From: Pelecanus crispus
Taxonomy: Eukaryota; Chordata; Aves; Pelecaniformes; Pelecanidae
Assembly (NCBI RefSeq): GCF_030463565.1
Contig: NC_134643.1
Coordinates: 16,009,606 to 16,073,605, forward strand
DNA: 64,000 nt
Direction of reading: 5' to 3'
Each line of letters opens with the position of its first letter. Positions within the stretch are counted from its first letter, which is position 1. Below are positions 1-11,800 of this stretch, piece by piece. A program made the position numbers and the translations under genes. The notes under the pieces are model-generated. The model made no database searches, was not told the origin of the DNA, and was given only the letters and a program-made list of their open reading frames with translations.

Positions 1-179
1 TGAATTTTAAAAATCTGCAAGGATGGAGACTCCACAGCCAACTTGAGTCCCTGTTCCAGCTGAGCAACCTTCATTCCAGGTAATTTTACCTTGCACCCGG
101 CTGGAATTTCCTATGTTGCAGCTTGCATCTGTTCTCTGTTGCCCTTTCACTGTCCCCTTCTGAGAAAAGTGTATCTTGG

Positions 180-715
180 TCTTCTATTATCACCCTTTAA
201 GTAGTGCAGCAAAGCAATTAAATCCCCCCTTTGCCTGCCCTTCTTCAGCCTGAACAAACCCAGCCTCATCAGCCTCTCCTGCATCCTCTGCTCAGCCCCC
301 TGGCATTTTAGTGGCCCTTCCCAGCCTTTCTCCAGTTTGTTAGCATCAAATCTTGTACCTGGGCCCCCAAGCTGGTCACAGGTAGTTTTATGAGTGCCGA
401 GCAGAGCGGAGTAGTCACTTCCCATCATGTGCTGGTAATACACTTGTTCATATAGCCCAAGTATGCGGTCTCCATTCCCCCAAGGCTGCCCTGGTGGCTC
501 ACGTATAACTTGTCCACCATGGCCTGGGGTGAATTCCTGCAGAGCTGCTGCCAGCTCAGTCAGTCCCAGCCTGTGCTGACACATGGGCTTGTTCTGGTCC
601 AGGCACAGGACTTTGCATTTGTCTGTGCTGAGCTCCACGAGTCTTCTTGGCCCACAGCTCCATCCTGCTGGGCCCCTCTGAATGGCAGCCCTGTCCTCCA
701 GCACGTCCAACACTG
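180..715 (-). mobile_element. Decayed CR1-type LINE fragment (reverse transcriptase C-terminal region)
   Basis: The minus-strand translation shows patches typical of the CR1 ORF2 C-terminus: DKCKVLCLDQNKPMCQHRLG (intact copies read [16 protein letters not shown]) near the right end, and LMRLGLFRLKKGRQRGDLIA then YLKG near the left end. The middle is rearranged or deleted. It sits antisense in a CDHR3 intron and is not functional. Confidence 0.65.
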
Positions 716-1604
716 CCCTGGGCTGCTGTTACTCACAAACCTGCCCCAATGGTCACGTCACCGAGGAAGACATCCAACTGCATCACTGCATCTGAGTGGA
801 ACATGGTGAAGCTGCCCATGAAGCTCCAGGAGATTTAGCAGCCAGATAGTCTAGTATCTGCTTGAAGTCATCAAATTATTCTGGCCAGGGCAGGCCCAAA
901 GCACAGGTGAAGGCAGCTGTGGCTATGGCCAGCAGACCTGTGGGCTCTATGGTTCTTCTGTGTCCATTTTCCTAAGCCAGGAGGTGGGCAGGGGGAGGAA
1001 AAGGCATGCTTCCAGCAGCCTTGCCAGCCTGCCCACAACCTCCTCTCTCTTGCCATGGGCAAAGGAGCAAGCCCAAATTTCCAGCCCTCACCCTCAGCTC
1101 TCTTCTTCCTTCTCCAGTCAGGAGGATCCTGCCAAGGCCCACAGGTCTGCAAAAATCACTCCTGCCTGCCCTGTGGAGAAGCCATCACTGGCCACTGCTG
1201 AGTACAGTGAAGCTGCAGCATGGCCTGGGAGGGAGCTGGAGAGACCAGGGAGGCTGGGGATGGGGCTGGCTCTCGGGGGGCTCTGCCTGGCAGAGGGACC
1301 CTGGCAGACCTGGCCCCTGCAGGAGCCAAACTGCCAGGAAAGCAAGGAAGGCTAAGCGGGGACAAGGAGGCACAGGGCGGCCACTCAGCAATCAGAGGAC
1401 CCCGACCTTCAGGTGTTCATACCAGTGCCTTGCATTGCTCAGCAGCCTGTTGTTCTTGCCCAACTTTTATGTCTGTGGTGCATGGATGGAACTTGGCTTT
1501 CTACACCATTTCCCAGTGGATACGATGCAGTGAATTTTGTCGCATTTCCTATTCTGTGTGTGTCTCCTCATACCACTGACGTGTACCTTAGAAATGTAAT
1601 ACTT

Positions 1605-1754
1605 GAATCATAGAATCATAGAATCATAGAATGCTTTGGGTTGGAAGGGACCTTGAGAGATCATCGAGCCCAACCCCCCCTGCAGTGAGCAGGGATTGAA
1701 CCTGTGAACTTGGCGTTATTAGCACCATGCTCTAACCAACTGAGCTGAAACCCA
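1605..1754 (-). mobile_element. tRNA-Ile-derived SINE with CR1 3' tail (TguSINE1-like)
   Basis: On the minus strand the element begins with a tRNA-Ile(AAU)-like head: A box AGCTCAGTTGG (1736-1746), anticodon loop with AAT at 1718-1720, and B box GGTTCAATCCC (1692-1702). This runs into a CR1 3' end (TTGGGCTCGATGATCTC, then CCTTCCAACCCAAAGC) and finishes with three ATTCTATG octamers. The head-tail fusion shows it is a retroposon mobilised by CR1 machinery, not a tRNA gene. No clear target-site duplication was seen. Confidence 0.85.
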
Positions 1755-2576
1755 TCTGTGACATGGATGTGTCTGTAAACCTCTCTGTGTTGGCCACAGA
1801 ACTTTGCTGGATACTGAGACTATCAAGAGAAATGTTTTTTGGACTCAGACTGCCTTTTATTTTGAGCTGAGTTGACATTAACAGGGTGCTTGCTAATGCT
1901 GTAGTACCAAACAGGAGCCCACAGTTTGCAGTAGGGCTGGAGTTCACAGGGTCAGGAAAGAAAAAAATGCCAACCCTTCATTTACATCCTCCCTCTGTCT
2001 TACTCTGCACATGTGGACTATTTATCCTGTATATCCCTGGGTCATGTGGATGCATTTAGCATTGAATCAATGTCTGCAGGGGCGGGTGTGCACGGTCCCA
2101 TCTTCATTCTCACGGTTTACAGCATTGCCATTTGTAGTTTGCTTCATAAAATACTTGGCACAAAGGTAATTCAAACTGCCTTTCAAACATCTCAGAAGGA
2201 ACAGCAGCAGTTGCTTTTCAAAGGAGACAAAGAGCCTTGTTCCTCCAACCAAGCCATTGCTTGGGCTGCCACAATCTCCTGTTCATGCATGCTGGTGCAG
2301 GGCACGGGGTGGCCCTCACTGCTGGAGCCCTTCTGTTGTGGTTCTCTACAGACTCCTCATGTTTTGGTATTTATTGCTAGCAGGCAAGCCCATACACGGG
2401 GGACCCATAGCATAGCATGGTGAACTAGTCTTTCTCACACCTTTGCTTTACTTTTTTGGGGTGAAGAACTCTAAACCAAATCTTTAGTTCAGTTTCATCA
2501 AGTTTTGGTTGGAACAAGTACTCTGTACTTCTTTTTCCTTAAAATGTTAATGAAATATAGATTTTCTGTCTCTCAG

Positions 2577-2803
2577 TTGGATCTAGCATTGGAAGAGTGA
2601 ATGCCAGGGACAAGGACTGGCCACCCAGTGTCATCACTTATTCCATTGTAGCTGGAGGAGGCACCAGGGATTACACAAATATCTTCTGGATCAGCCCAAC
2701 CAAAGGAGATGTGAAGATTTTAGCTAGATTAGACTATGAAACAACTCAGAAACACATTCTCACAGTACAGGCCTCAGACCAGGAGAAGACTGCAACAGCA
2801 TCT
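2577..2803 (+). CDS. CDHR3: CDHR3 exon, cadherin repeat EC5 (C-terminal part)
   Basis: Acceptor tctctcag, donor gtgagt. The exon enters with two bases of a split codon and leaves in phase 0. It encodes cadherin landmarks: GRVNARDKD near the start (A-x-D-x-D calcium-binding type motif), YSI, GDVKILARLDYE (the LDYE motif) and LTVQASDQ (D-x-A/A-x-D strand). The upstream exon carrying the start of EC5 is not in the window. Tyr54, in LDYE, is discussed in the findings. Confidence 0.93.
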
Positions 2804-5800
2804 GTGAGTAACTCCACTCTACTTCTCCCCCATTTTTCTTCTTCCTGACAAGAACGGTCAGACATTAGGCAAAGCTCTTTGGTCTGTAAAAGGCAAGTCC
2901 ACCTCTGCACAGAGCTGTGTATTAGTCAGATGAAAGAGGTGGTGTTCACTCAGTCTTGCTTTATTTCTTACAAAAAAGAATTAAAGTAATATTTTTGTAT
3001 TTTTAACTCTGTGGGTTTTGTTTCTCAGTCTTTTTTTCTTATTTCACCTGAGCAGTGAAATTGTTTTCTGTGTCCTAGGTAATTGAAGGTATTCTTTTTG
3101 GCTACATACGTACTGGAAAACAGAAAAAGGAAAGGGTCTTGAGGCCAGGTAGCACAATCGAATTTTAGCCATGTTTAGTGCCAAGTCCTTTTTGGACCTT
3201 GTGTAGCGTCCTTTGGCCCTCTAACATACTTTTGATTTTGTATGTGATGTTTTTTCACTGCAGAGTGCCCAAAGTAATGCAAGAATCTTGTTGCAGCCCA
3301 TCAGAGTTGTGTTTTCATGGGGTGGGACAGAGGGGATGTGCTGCATACCTTGGGGATGGGATGAGGGCTTGGGCAGCCTCTTGGGATAATGTCAGAAGGC
3401 CCACCCAGTAGAGCTGTGTCCACATGGCCTACTGGGGATGGACCCTTACACATGCCTTCCCCTGACCATGATCTAGTTTTGTCCTTGATGGTGCTATCCA
3501 GCAGGAGCCAAGAGCATGCCAGGGACATGATAACACTAAGCAGTAGGTTCTGCTCCAGTTTGCTGCCCAGACATATTTTATTCTTAAGAAAAAATATAGA
3601 CTGTATATCCACAAAGGTATTTTACTGTCACTTCTTTCAAAGAATCGCACTGTCCTTCACATACAGACTCCTTTTTATTCCTTTTCACACCTTCTCTCTC
3701 ATGACTGCCTTACATTTGATTTTTGCACATCTGTTGGGGGGCGATACAGGTACTAGGCCTGCTTTCTATTCCAGCCAAGCACCACCCATGGAGATGCTAG
3801 GTGGGAGGTACTTAATTTCTTTATCACCTGTAATATTTCAAGGTGGTGATTAAGGAAAATTTAGCATCCAGAGCTTGTAACGATGACAAGTTTATCTGTA
3901 GTATGTTAAAGACTAACAGACATTAGAGGAAAGAGCTTTGAGAAGGGTAACCTTTTTCTCTCAGCCAGCTAATCCAGCTGACATTAAGCACATCTGATGC
4001 TACCCGGGGTGTTCCCAGCCATGCAGAAGGCCATTACCAGCACTTCTCTGTCACTGGGAAAAATCAGTCTATAAGGAGTCTTCCTTCCTTCCATGGATCA
4101 TGCTCTGAATTATTATTAAATATGCTAAGAAACCTAACTAATGACTGTGAAGCAATTTGAGAGATTTGAAATGAGGTTTAATGACTATGTGGTACTATTA
4201 TTATTTCTCATTCTTACTATGACACACTTCAAGTAATTCAAACAGTTGGACACATCAGATCGAAACCCCTGCGGTTTTGGAAGATGGTTCAGGTTAAGGA
4301 ACTTGTTCCCAGAAGAGTGCTGATCACAAGAAGAACTGAAGATCAAATGATCACAGATGTTTTGTGGTAGAAACTGGATTGGAAGGGAGGTTCATTGCTC
4401 TTCAACTGCTGTTGATCAAAAGAGCAAAATGGGCAAAGCCAAACAGTTTCTGAAGTTAATAAAATTCTGGCTCAGCACAGTGGAGGAGCTTCAGCTTGCT
4501 ATTGCTCTTTTCTTTCAGGTAACTGTCAATGTTTTGGAAGTAAATGATGAAGAACCGGTTTGTTCACCCAATTTCTATTCATTTCAAATCCCAGTCAGCT
4601 TAGCTGTTGGGACCAATATTAATGGCTTCAGGATTGAATGTCAAGATCGTGATTCTGATCCCAGGTCTTTCCGTTACTTCATTAATGAAGGTACTGAGTC
4701 ATGGTGTGTGAACTGGGGACATTGCAAAAATTAGTGAATGCTGATGGTTTGCTTTCATTCATAAATAAAAGTCTTGCACAGTTTATGTGCTTTGTCTCAT
4801 GAAGGGCTAGTTGTGATCCACAAGTTTTGCACATCATTACTTTGCTGCTTACCAAAAGACATGTCTCTCCACAAGTTGGCTACTGGTGCTACCATCTAGA
4901 ACAATTCCCTTGCAAGACTGGATTGCCTACCATGTTAATTAATTGGCAATTAATTGGATAATTGAGAAGGACTTCAGAAGAATGAGATGGAATAATATAC
5001 AGGGTCAAATTTCACTTCCAATTACAGATGAGTAAATCTTCAGAAAGGACAGTGGGTTCTGTTACTCTGCATATATCACCTTTAGTTGCTGGTACACCGT
5101 TCAAAACAACTGAGCAAACCTGCATGTCCTAGGTCCATGCTGTATGCGTTAAGACCCCATTTTAAGACTGTCTGTTTGAACCTAGTAATCAACTGCATCC
5201 ACTCAGAGAACTGCTACAGTATGGGATGACTCTTAGCTTCACAAAAAGGGGAACGCACTCTCTTGGGGCAATTTCTTTTTTTGTTTTTGAGGTGACTGCT
5301 GAGAAGGAGGGAGCAGATTGTCCAGGTGCCAGTAAAAAGCTATGAGCATAAAAAGAGAGAACCTCTGTCCTATTGCAGCTCCTTAATGCCACAGAGGACC
5401 TCTGCAGCAGTGGTATTTACACATGAGCCCGTATGTATGAGGCTGTGTTTGTATCAGTACAATTTACTGGCCGCAGGTCCAGTATTGGCCCACACTGATG
5501 AAGCATTAAGTTTGGTTGCTGGCATGATTTTGGTTTGTGCCAAGCAGTCCATTCCCAAAGAGATCCTGGGCATTGCCTGGCAGGCACTCTGTATAGGCTG
5601 ACCAGGGTGAAGGCTCAGGGGTTTGGTTGGTATGGATGTGAGCTGTGCCATACAGTTGGCCTCTGAGCCACAGAGCAGCCCATGGCCCATTTTGTGTTGT
5701 ACAACAGACATGGCCTTCAAGGTCACTTCAACTCTGGAGGTCTGTGGGGCAACAAGAGCAAAACTAAAGGACATCTGGTGCCTTTTAATGTCTCTCATCT

Positions 5801-8800
5801 CTCCTATGTGTGGTCTGCTTGGAGTCTAATAGCCAGAGCTCGTCTACCTGCAGCCCAGGCCACCAGCAGATCTCCAGTTACATGAGCAGAAATTGGGGGC
5901 CTGAGGAGCCACCATCACTGAACTCTCCTCTCTGCCCCCACAGAGCAGACAAAGCCCTGGAGGCAATTAATGTCCCCTGACTCATTAGCTCTCTTCTAGG
6001 GGACCTGTTCAAAGGCCTCTGCCTCTGGGCAGAGGGAGGAGCCATGGAGAGGGTCTGGAGGGGCCTCTGGAGACACTGGTCATGTCCATGTGGCCTAGGG
6101 GCCACTCCAGGGACAGCCCAGTAGTGGGAAGAGGCCAGCAATAGCGTAGGGTCCTCACCCCAGCTGAGTGCTGCTGCTTCTGGGTGCTCTCCAGGCTGTA
6201 AGGACAGGTCATTTGGGTGACCTCTTGTGTGCCCTATGGCTCTGAAGTGTTTCCACAGCCTCCTCTCAGCTGTGTTCCCATAGAGAGTCTTATTCCATAT
6301 TTTAATGCTTTAATGACTATATTGTTTTACCTGATTTTATATGATATCAGGAAGATCAAGGAGCCGTTCTTATCAACAATATTTCACTGCACAGGTCTAT
6401 AGTGATCCATAACAAGTTGTCAACAGGAACTGATCTTTTTGCTTGTTCCAACCATTTACTTCAATGTGGGATTGCTTTTCTTTTTTATTCCTTTTTTTTT
6501 TGGCATTGTTTTGTTTTTTTGCTGCTGCTTGCAGGCAATGTGAACAATCATTTCACCTTTTCACCAAGTGCTGGCTCCAACACATCTCGGCTGATTCTTG
6601 CATCAAGGTTCAACTATGAGAGCGGACTTGATACAAACTGGATTTACAGACTGTATGTCTATATAACAGATGACAATTTACTGTCTGCCAGGGACAAAGC
6701 TACACACTTAATTAAAACTGGAACAGTGACTTTAAGCATCAGAGTTATCCCAAACCCGAGTACTGTCATTGCCACAACGGTAAGTTCACTGAAGTTTATG
6801 TCCACTTCTGTGGTTCTTTCACAGGCTAATGTCCATAGGAGTGAAGAAAAGAGGGTAGAGATGTATGCAAAAGGGAAGCAAAAACCTACAGTGGGTCTAG
6901 TCCTGGGAATTGCTGAGCCCCGTGCTCTTACACTGAAGCCAAAGGTGGTTGATATGCTCAGCATCATGAAGGATTGGTCCCAGGTAGAGAGCCATAACAT
7001 ATGTTTTGTGTTTTACTTTCTAAAACAAAAAGGGCAAGTAGCCAAAGGACTGGGCATGCTGCCATTACCATGCAACTGGAAAGTTAAAGATTCTGGCAGC
7101 TTTATTAATAAGGAAAGAGCAGGGGTTAACCTTTGCCTGGAACCTTAAAATTACCTCATGCATTTTGCACTAGCTCTTATTTTTATTTGTAGCTATTCAC
7201 TCCCCCAGCTGCCTTGCACTTCTATGTACTTCTTTAGCAGTGGGACACATTAATCTGTGGCTACCAAAGTTGAAATGGGCAACAACAAGAAGAAGAAATC
7301 CTTATCACTTGGAAAGGGCTTTTCTCCATCCCTGAGGTCACTCTCATGTAAAACTTTGAGCTGCCTGTCAGGAACTGAAGCAATTGTGCACAGCCTCAGT
7401 GTGTCACTGAGGTTTCAGACAGCAAAGCCAGAGGGGTGGGATGGGTGTTTCCTGAGCTCCCTGCCCACATGGTGGTCCATAGCTAAGCCAGGGAAGCATG
7501 CACAGCTTTCAGCAGCCAGGGTGGAATCTGGCCTCCACAGCCTGCGGAGCTGTGGGCCTGTGTCCCAGCAATACAGTCTACTCCTCTGCACAGCCATCCC
7601 AGGAAAGCTCTGGCTCACTGGTTTCATTTTAGAGCTGATTTCCAGCAGGCTGATGCAGGATGTTAGGAGAGCTTGCTTTCGTCCTGCCTGCAGAAGTGGC
7701 ACAGCCTGAGGGTACAGATCGCTCTGTCCCCATCCTTGTGCCGGTTGCTGCCTTCATCCCTTGCTGCACCATCTCTCCATCATCCGGAGTCCATCCATTT
7801 TCTGCCTGCCTGCAGATGGCATTACCCTTTACTCCCTCATGTGCAGGAATGAAAATATGAGGATGCTGGTCAAGGGTTAAAAGAGCTATTCACTATAAAA
7901 TGGTCTGGATCTGCTAGGGACTACTGGTAACTGAGACAGAACCAGGGGATCCTACAAACAGCACATGCAAATCTGGACATTTTGCTATGAAAATGCTTAA
8001 ATCCAAACTTGTAGACTGATTAATAACCCTCTTGTTATCTAATGCTCTGTTGGGAAGGAATAAATGGTTTTCTCAGAGCCTTCTCCTCCCCCTGCTTGAT
8101 GTGGACATGAGAAGTTAAGCTGAATAACAAAACTTATTCTGTATTTCTTTCCCGTGTTTACCACAAATACAAACAGTCTAGACCACATACCACAGCGTTA
8201 AATCTGCCTCTCCAGAGATATCAGCCTTCCACTTTCAGTCTATTTTCCAGAAGAGCACTTCCATTACAGCAACTACTCCCATCACATGTGTTCAGTGCAG
8301 CAGCTTGATGAATCAGATGCTGGAAAGCTGGCAGTGTAGAAAGGAAGCCCCGTCACAAAAAGTCACTTGTGACTCTGTCCCAGTGAGGATGGAGTGGTGG
8401 TGGTGATCTTGAGATTGTCTGAGAATTTCTCTAAGGATTGGATGTACCTTTATTTTTGCAAGGCTAAATAAGTTATTTTAAAGGTATCCTTAAACAGGAA
8501 CGAAATAGATACCCTACTAAATTTCATACACAATGTGATTACAAATGTCTTACAGAAAATGAAATAAAAACCTCAGTAGATGATCAAAACTAATAGTACC
8601 ACACTACGCAATGACCCAGGTAGAGCAGATGAGTAATTTCTGATCCGTGTGAGGATAGTTTCATGATGGGACCTTAATGAATGAGTTGCTAGCACCAAGT
8701 GCCGTGACAGCTCAGAGCCGCGTCTCCTGACGCTCAGGAAGATGTGGGAGATTGCAACTGCTCAGGAAGTGTGGTTTTCCCTTCTGGAACAAGTCACAGG

Positions 8801-11800
8801 GAAAAAAAAGGAATTTCATTTCTTTTTATACAATAACCCAATTCCTCCGGGTTCAACTCCGCTTACGAAGGGGGGCGAATGATAGCTGCAGTGAAGATGA
8901 CCTACTTCCAGTTTTGCCTTAGGTAACAAGAAACCATTATCTCGGTAATGGCAGTATTCCCTGAACTTGCCCACCCTCCAACAGTGCGCTCACAGCTTCT
9001 CAGGCAACGTGGGGCTTTTAAACCCCACCATGGCATGCTTATTTTAATATAAGACATTGAAACATGACCTGGAACGTCCTTTTTGCATCGTGGGTGGGCT
9101 CCATTTCACCTGCCTTTGGTTGTCTCAGGAGCTCAGTGGTCCATCTCAGTCATCCGAGCTGCCTCGTCAGTCAGCAGGCAGGTACGTGGGATGAATCACT
9201 GTCTCCAGCAGACACTATCTCCCTCTGCCCATCATCTGCAGAGCCCCAGGGCAAGCTTGGGCCAGGTTCTTCAGTGCAGAAGTTCAACCAGATGAAAGGT
9301 GCCGTTGGTGTCAGTAACCTTACAAGTATGCAGCCTTGAGGAACTTTTCCTATCTTGTTTTAAAAGCCTGGCTTCACTGTTGTGATGAAAAGGGAAAACC
9401 TTTACTCTGAATCGGCGTGGTACGTGCCGTTCGTCATCACCCTCGGCAGTTTGCTGCTCCTCGGACTGCTGGGGTACCTGGGGTTCCGGCTGGCAACGTG
9501 GGTCCGCACCGGCTGCCCTCCAGCAGGCAAAGTAGATGGCACGCCTCTGTGAGTCCTCCCAAATGCCACGCTAGGGAAGTACCCAGCAACACCTGGCAAT
9601 GACAGAAAGAACTCAGGCCTTCCAGCCGTAATGAAATCTATGCTTTGAATATTTCATAGCTGTATGCCCTTCGCTGTAGTAAATGCTATCACTGGCTACA
9701 GTGGTATTTGGTGTTAATGATACAAAAGCAAGGAAAAATGTCCATGGCATTTTTGTTCGTGGATTTACTAACATTAGCTTAGCTGAAGGTAATAGTGGAA
9801 TTAACAGTTATGACCTCTAAAGGCAGCTATGCTCGTGACGTGCAGTCAGAGTCTCTGCCTGACTGTGCTGACCAAAAATACATACGCTTTTGGTTTGTAT
9901 TTGGCTCCCACTCCAAGGGAGCTCCCATCTAGGTAGTAACTGGATGCATTTTCTTCCCTCTCAGCTATGGATCTCGGAGTCCTTTCCAAACCTTGGTGCT
10001 CATGCCAAATTCTTTGTTCTGGCAAAACTTCTGCAGATTTCCTGGAGTTTTACCCAAGCCTGTTGCAAGGCTCTGGCCCGTAAAGCTTCGCGGTACCTCT
10101 AAGTGCTTGTGCTTGGCAAAAGCCACGGAAGCACCTGGGACCGGCTCTGGTTCATTGTGGGAAGCAGCAGAGATCCCCGCTGGCTACCTTCTCAGCAGGC
10201 TGGAGCCAGACTGCCTCTAAATTGACTTTTTACTTCACAAAACAAAGATAAGCAGCTCTTTAAGTGGACTGGGATTAAAAAAAAAAAGGATTTCTCTAAG
10301 TATTCTCAGGCTTTGGACCTAAATTTAGAAATTCTAGTAAATGTAAAGAGGTAATATATGACTGATTATAATTCAAATGGTGTGTGCAAGGAATTTAGCC
10401 ATTTGTGATAAAAATGACAAATGAATCTAGCAGCATATAGCTTTGCTATTGTTATTATTTATTAACAAGGCAAGTGATTCATCAGGAGCCAGGCTCTCAC
10501 ATTAAAAAGCAATTTCTATATTTTCAAAAACATTTACAACCTTTCAAATATTTTAAAAGGTATTATCTGAGCATGTCATATCCAAAAAATTGACCTTCCT
10601 CCAAGGGTGGAACAAGATGACAATATTTGAAAATATATTTATATTATATATAAATCCATCATGCTATTATCAACAAGATTTTATTTTTTTAATATCATCC
10701 CTTCTTGGAGAGGTGTTAGAGCAATGCTCAGGGCTGTTTCCCTGTTTGAGAGCAGCATTAAATGATGCAGGCCTTCAGTGAAAGCAAAACCAGAAACCAA
10801 ACAAATCAAGTAAAACCCAGAACTCAAGGAAACACATCCTTCTTGCCAAATGAAAGAGAACAAAGCATGTTATTTTTATGTAGGCAAAAGTATGACATGT
10901 GTTAACTACACTTTTAATCTTTTTTTCATTACAGGATAAATGCTCCAGGTGTGTACCTCTTTTCTATATTTTAATACTTCACAACAGGACCTTAATTACA
11001 ATTCAGTGTAAAATTTGTAAATCCATTTCTAGACAAATAAATTTGACCCAGTACAAGAGTACTGAGATTAAATAACCCTGGCTGATTATGGGAGGCTTGC
11101 CTAAGTGATTTAATGGTTCGTTTGGTCTTCAAATCTATTAACTATTAGGTAAAAACCAAAGCCTGGTAGTCTGTCATGGATGTTAAAGAATTACTGTATT
11201 TTTCACATGCAATTCATATGCTATCTGTTCAAACATAATCCCATCCCTCTACAGCACCTTCAAGAGTCCTCTCCACTCTAATTCCCTGTTCTCTGATCCC
11301 TTCATTTGCTCCCTTGACACCATTACTTCATGTACCTGAAGATTTTTTTTAAAGTATTGGTGCTTTTAAAGGGGTTTGTATAACTTAGCAGGGGTATAAG
11401 TTGCACATTTTAAAAAGTGGGTTTTTTAAGCAGTCTTATTCCTTTTAGTCCCATTAGCTTTCTGCTAGCAGGCATGGCTCATATGGGCTCAGTAAGACCC
11501 TGCTTTTATAACTCATCTCCTCAATCAGTAACTCCCAGCTTGAAAAAACCACATGACTAACAAAACCCAACAAAATTAGCTGTTCTCTTGGTTGCCCAAT
11601 TTGAGACATTTCAGCACTGGCTGGTTTCCAAAAAATGGATGCTTGGTGCTTTCTGAAAAACTGGTTCCCAAATGCTGGGCAGCAAAGGCCAGGCAGAACA
11701 GGTTTCCCATCAGTGCTTAGGTTGAGACCCATCTGCAGCACTTCAGAGTATTGCACTCCCAGTTGTAAAGCCTGTTGGTGGCCAGGCATACCATTCTCCA

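Larger units (their letters stand above)
1..2576. other. CDHR3 intron (left part), with CR1 and SINE insertions
   Basis: No exon is recognisable here. The next 5' CDHR3 exon should end in the EC5 start (E-N-x-P-type sequence), and this is not found. The stretch carries a decayed CR1 fragment and a tRNA-Ile/CR1 SINE, annotated separately; the rest shows nothing specific. Confidence 0.75.

Noticed and set aside
1692..1747. tRNA-Ile gene on the minus strand
   Set aside because: The tRNA-like part runs directly into a CR1 tail with octamer repeats and its acceptor stem does not pair well, so it is a SINE head.
9391..9393. Alternative acceptor AG for the CDHR3 transmembrane exon at 9391-9392
   Set aside because: It would leave the exon out of phase with the preceding one. 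The AG at 9365-9366 has a better pyrimidine tract and keeps the frame.
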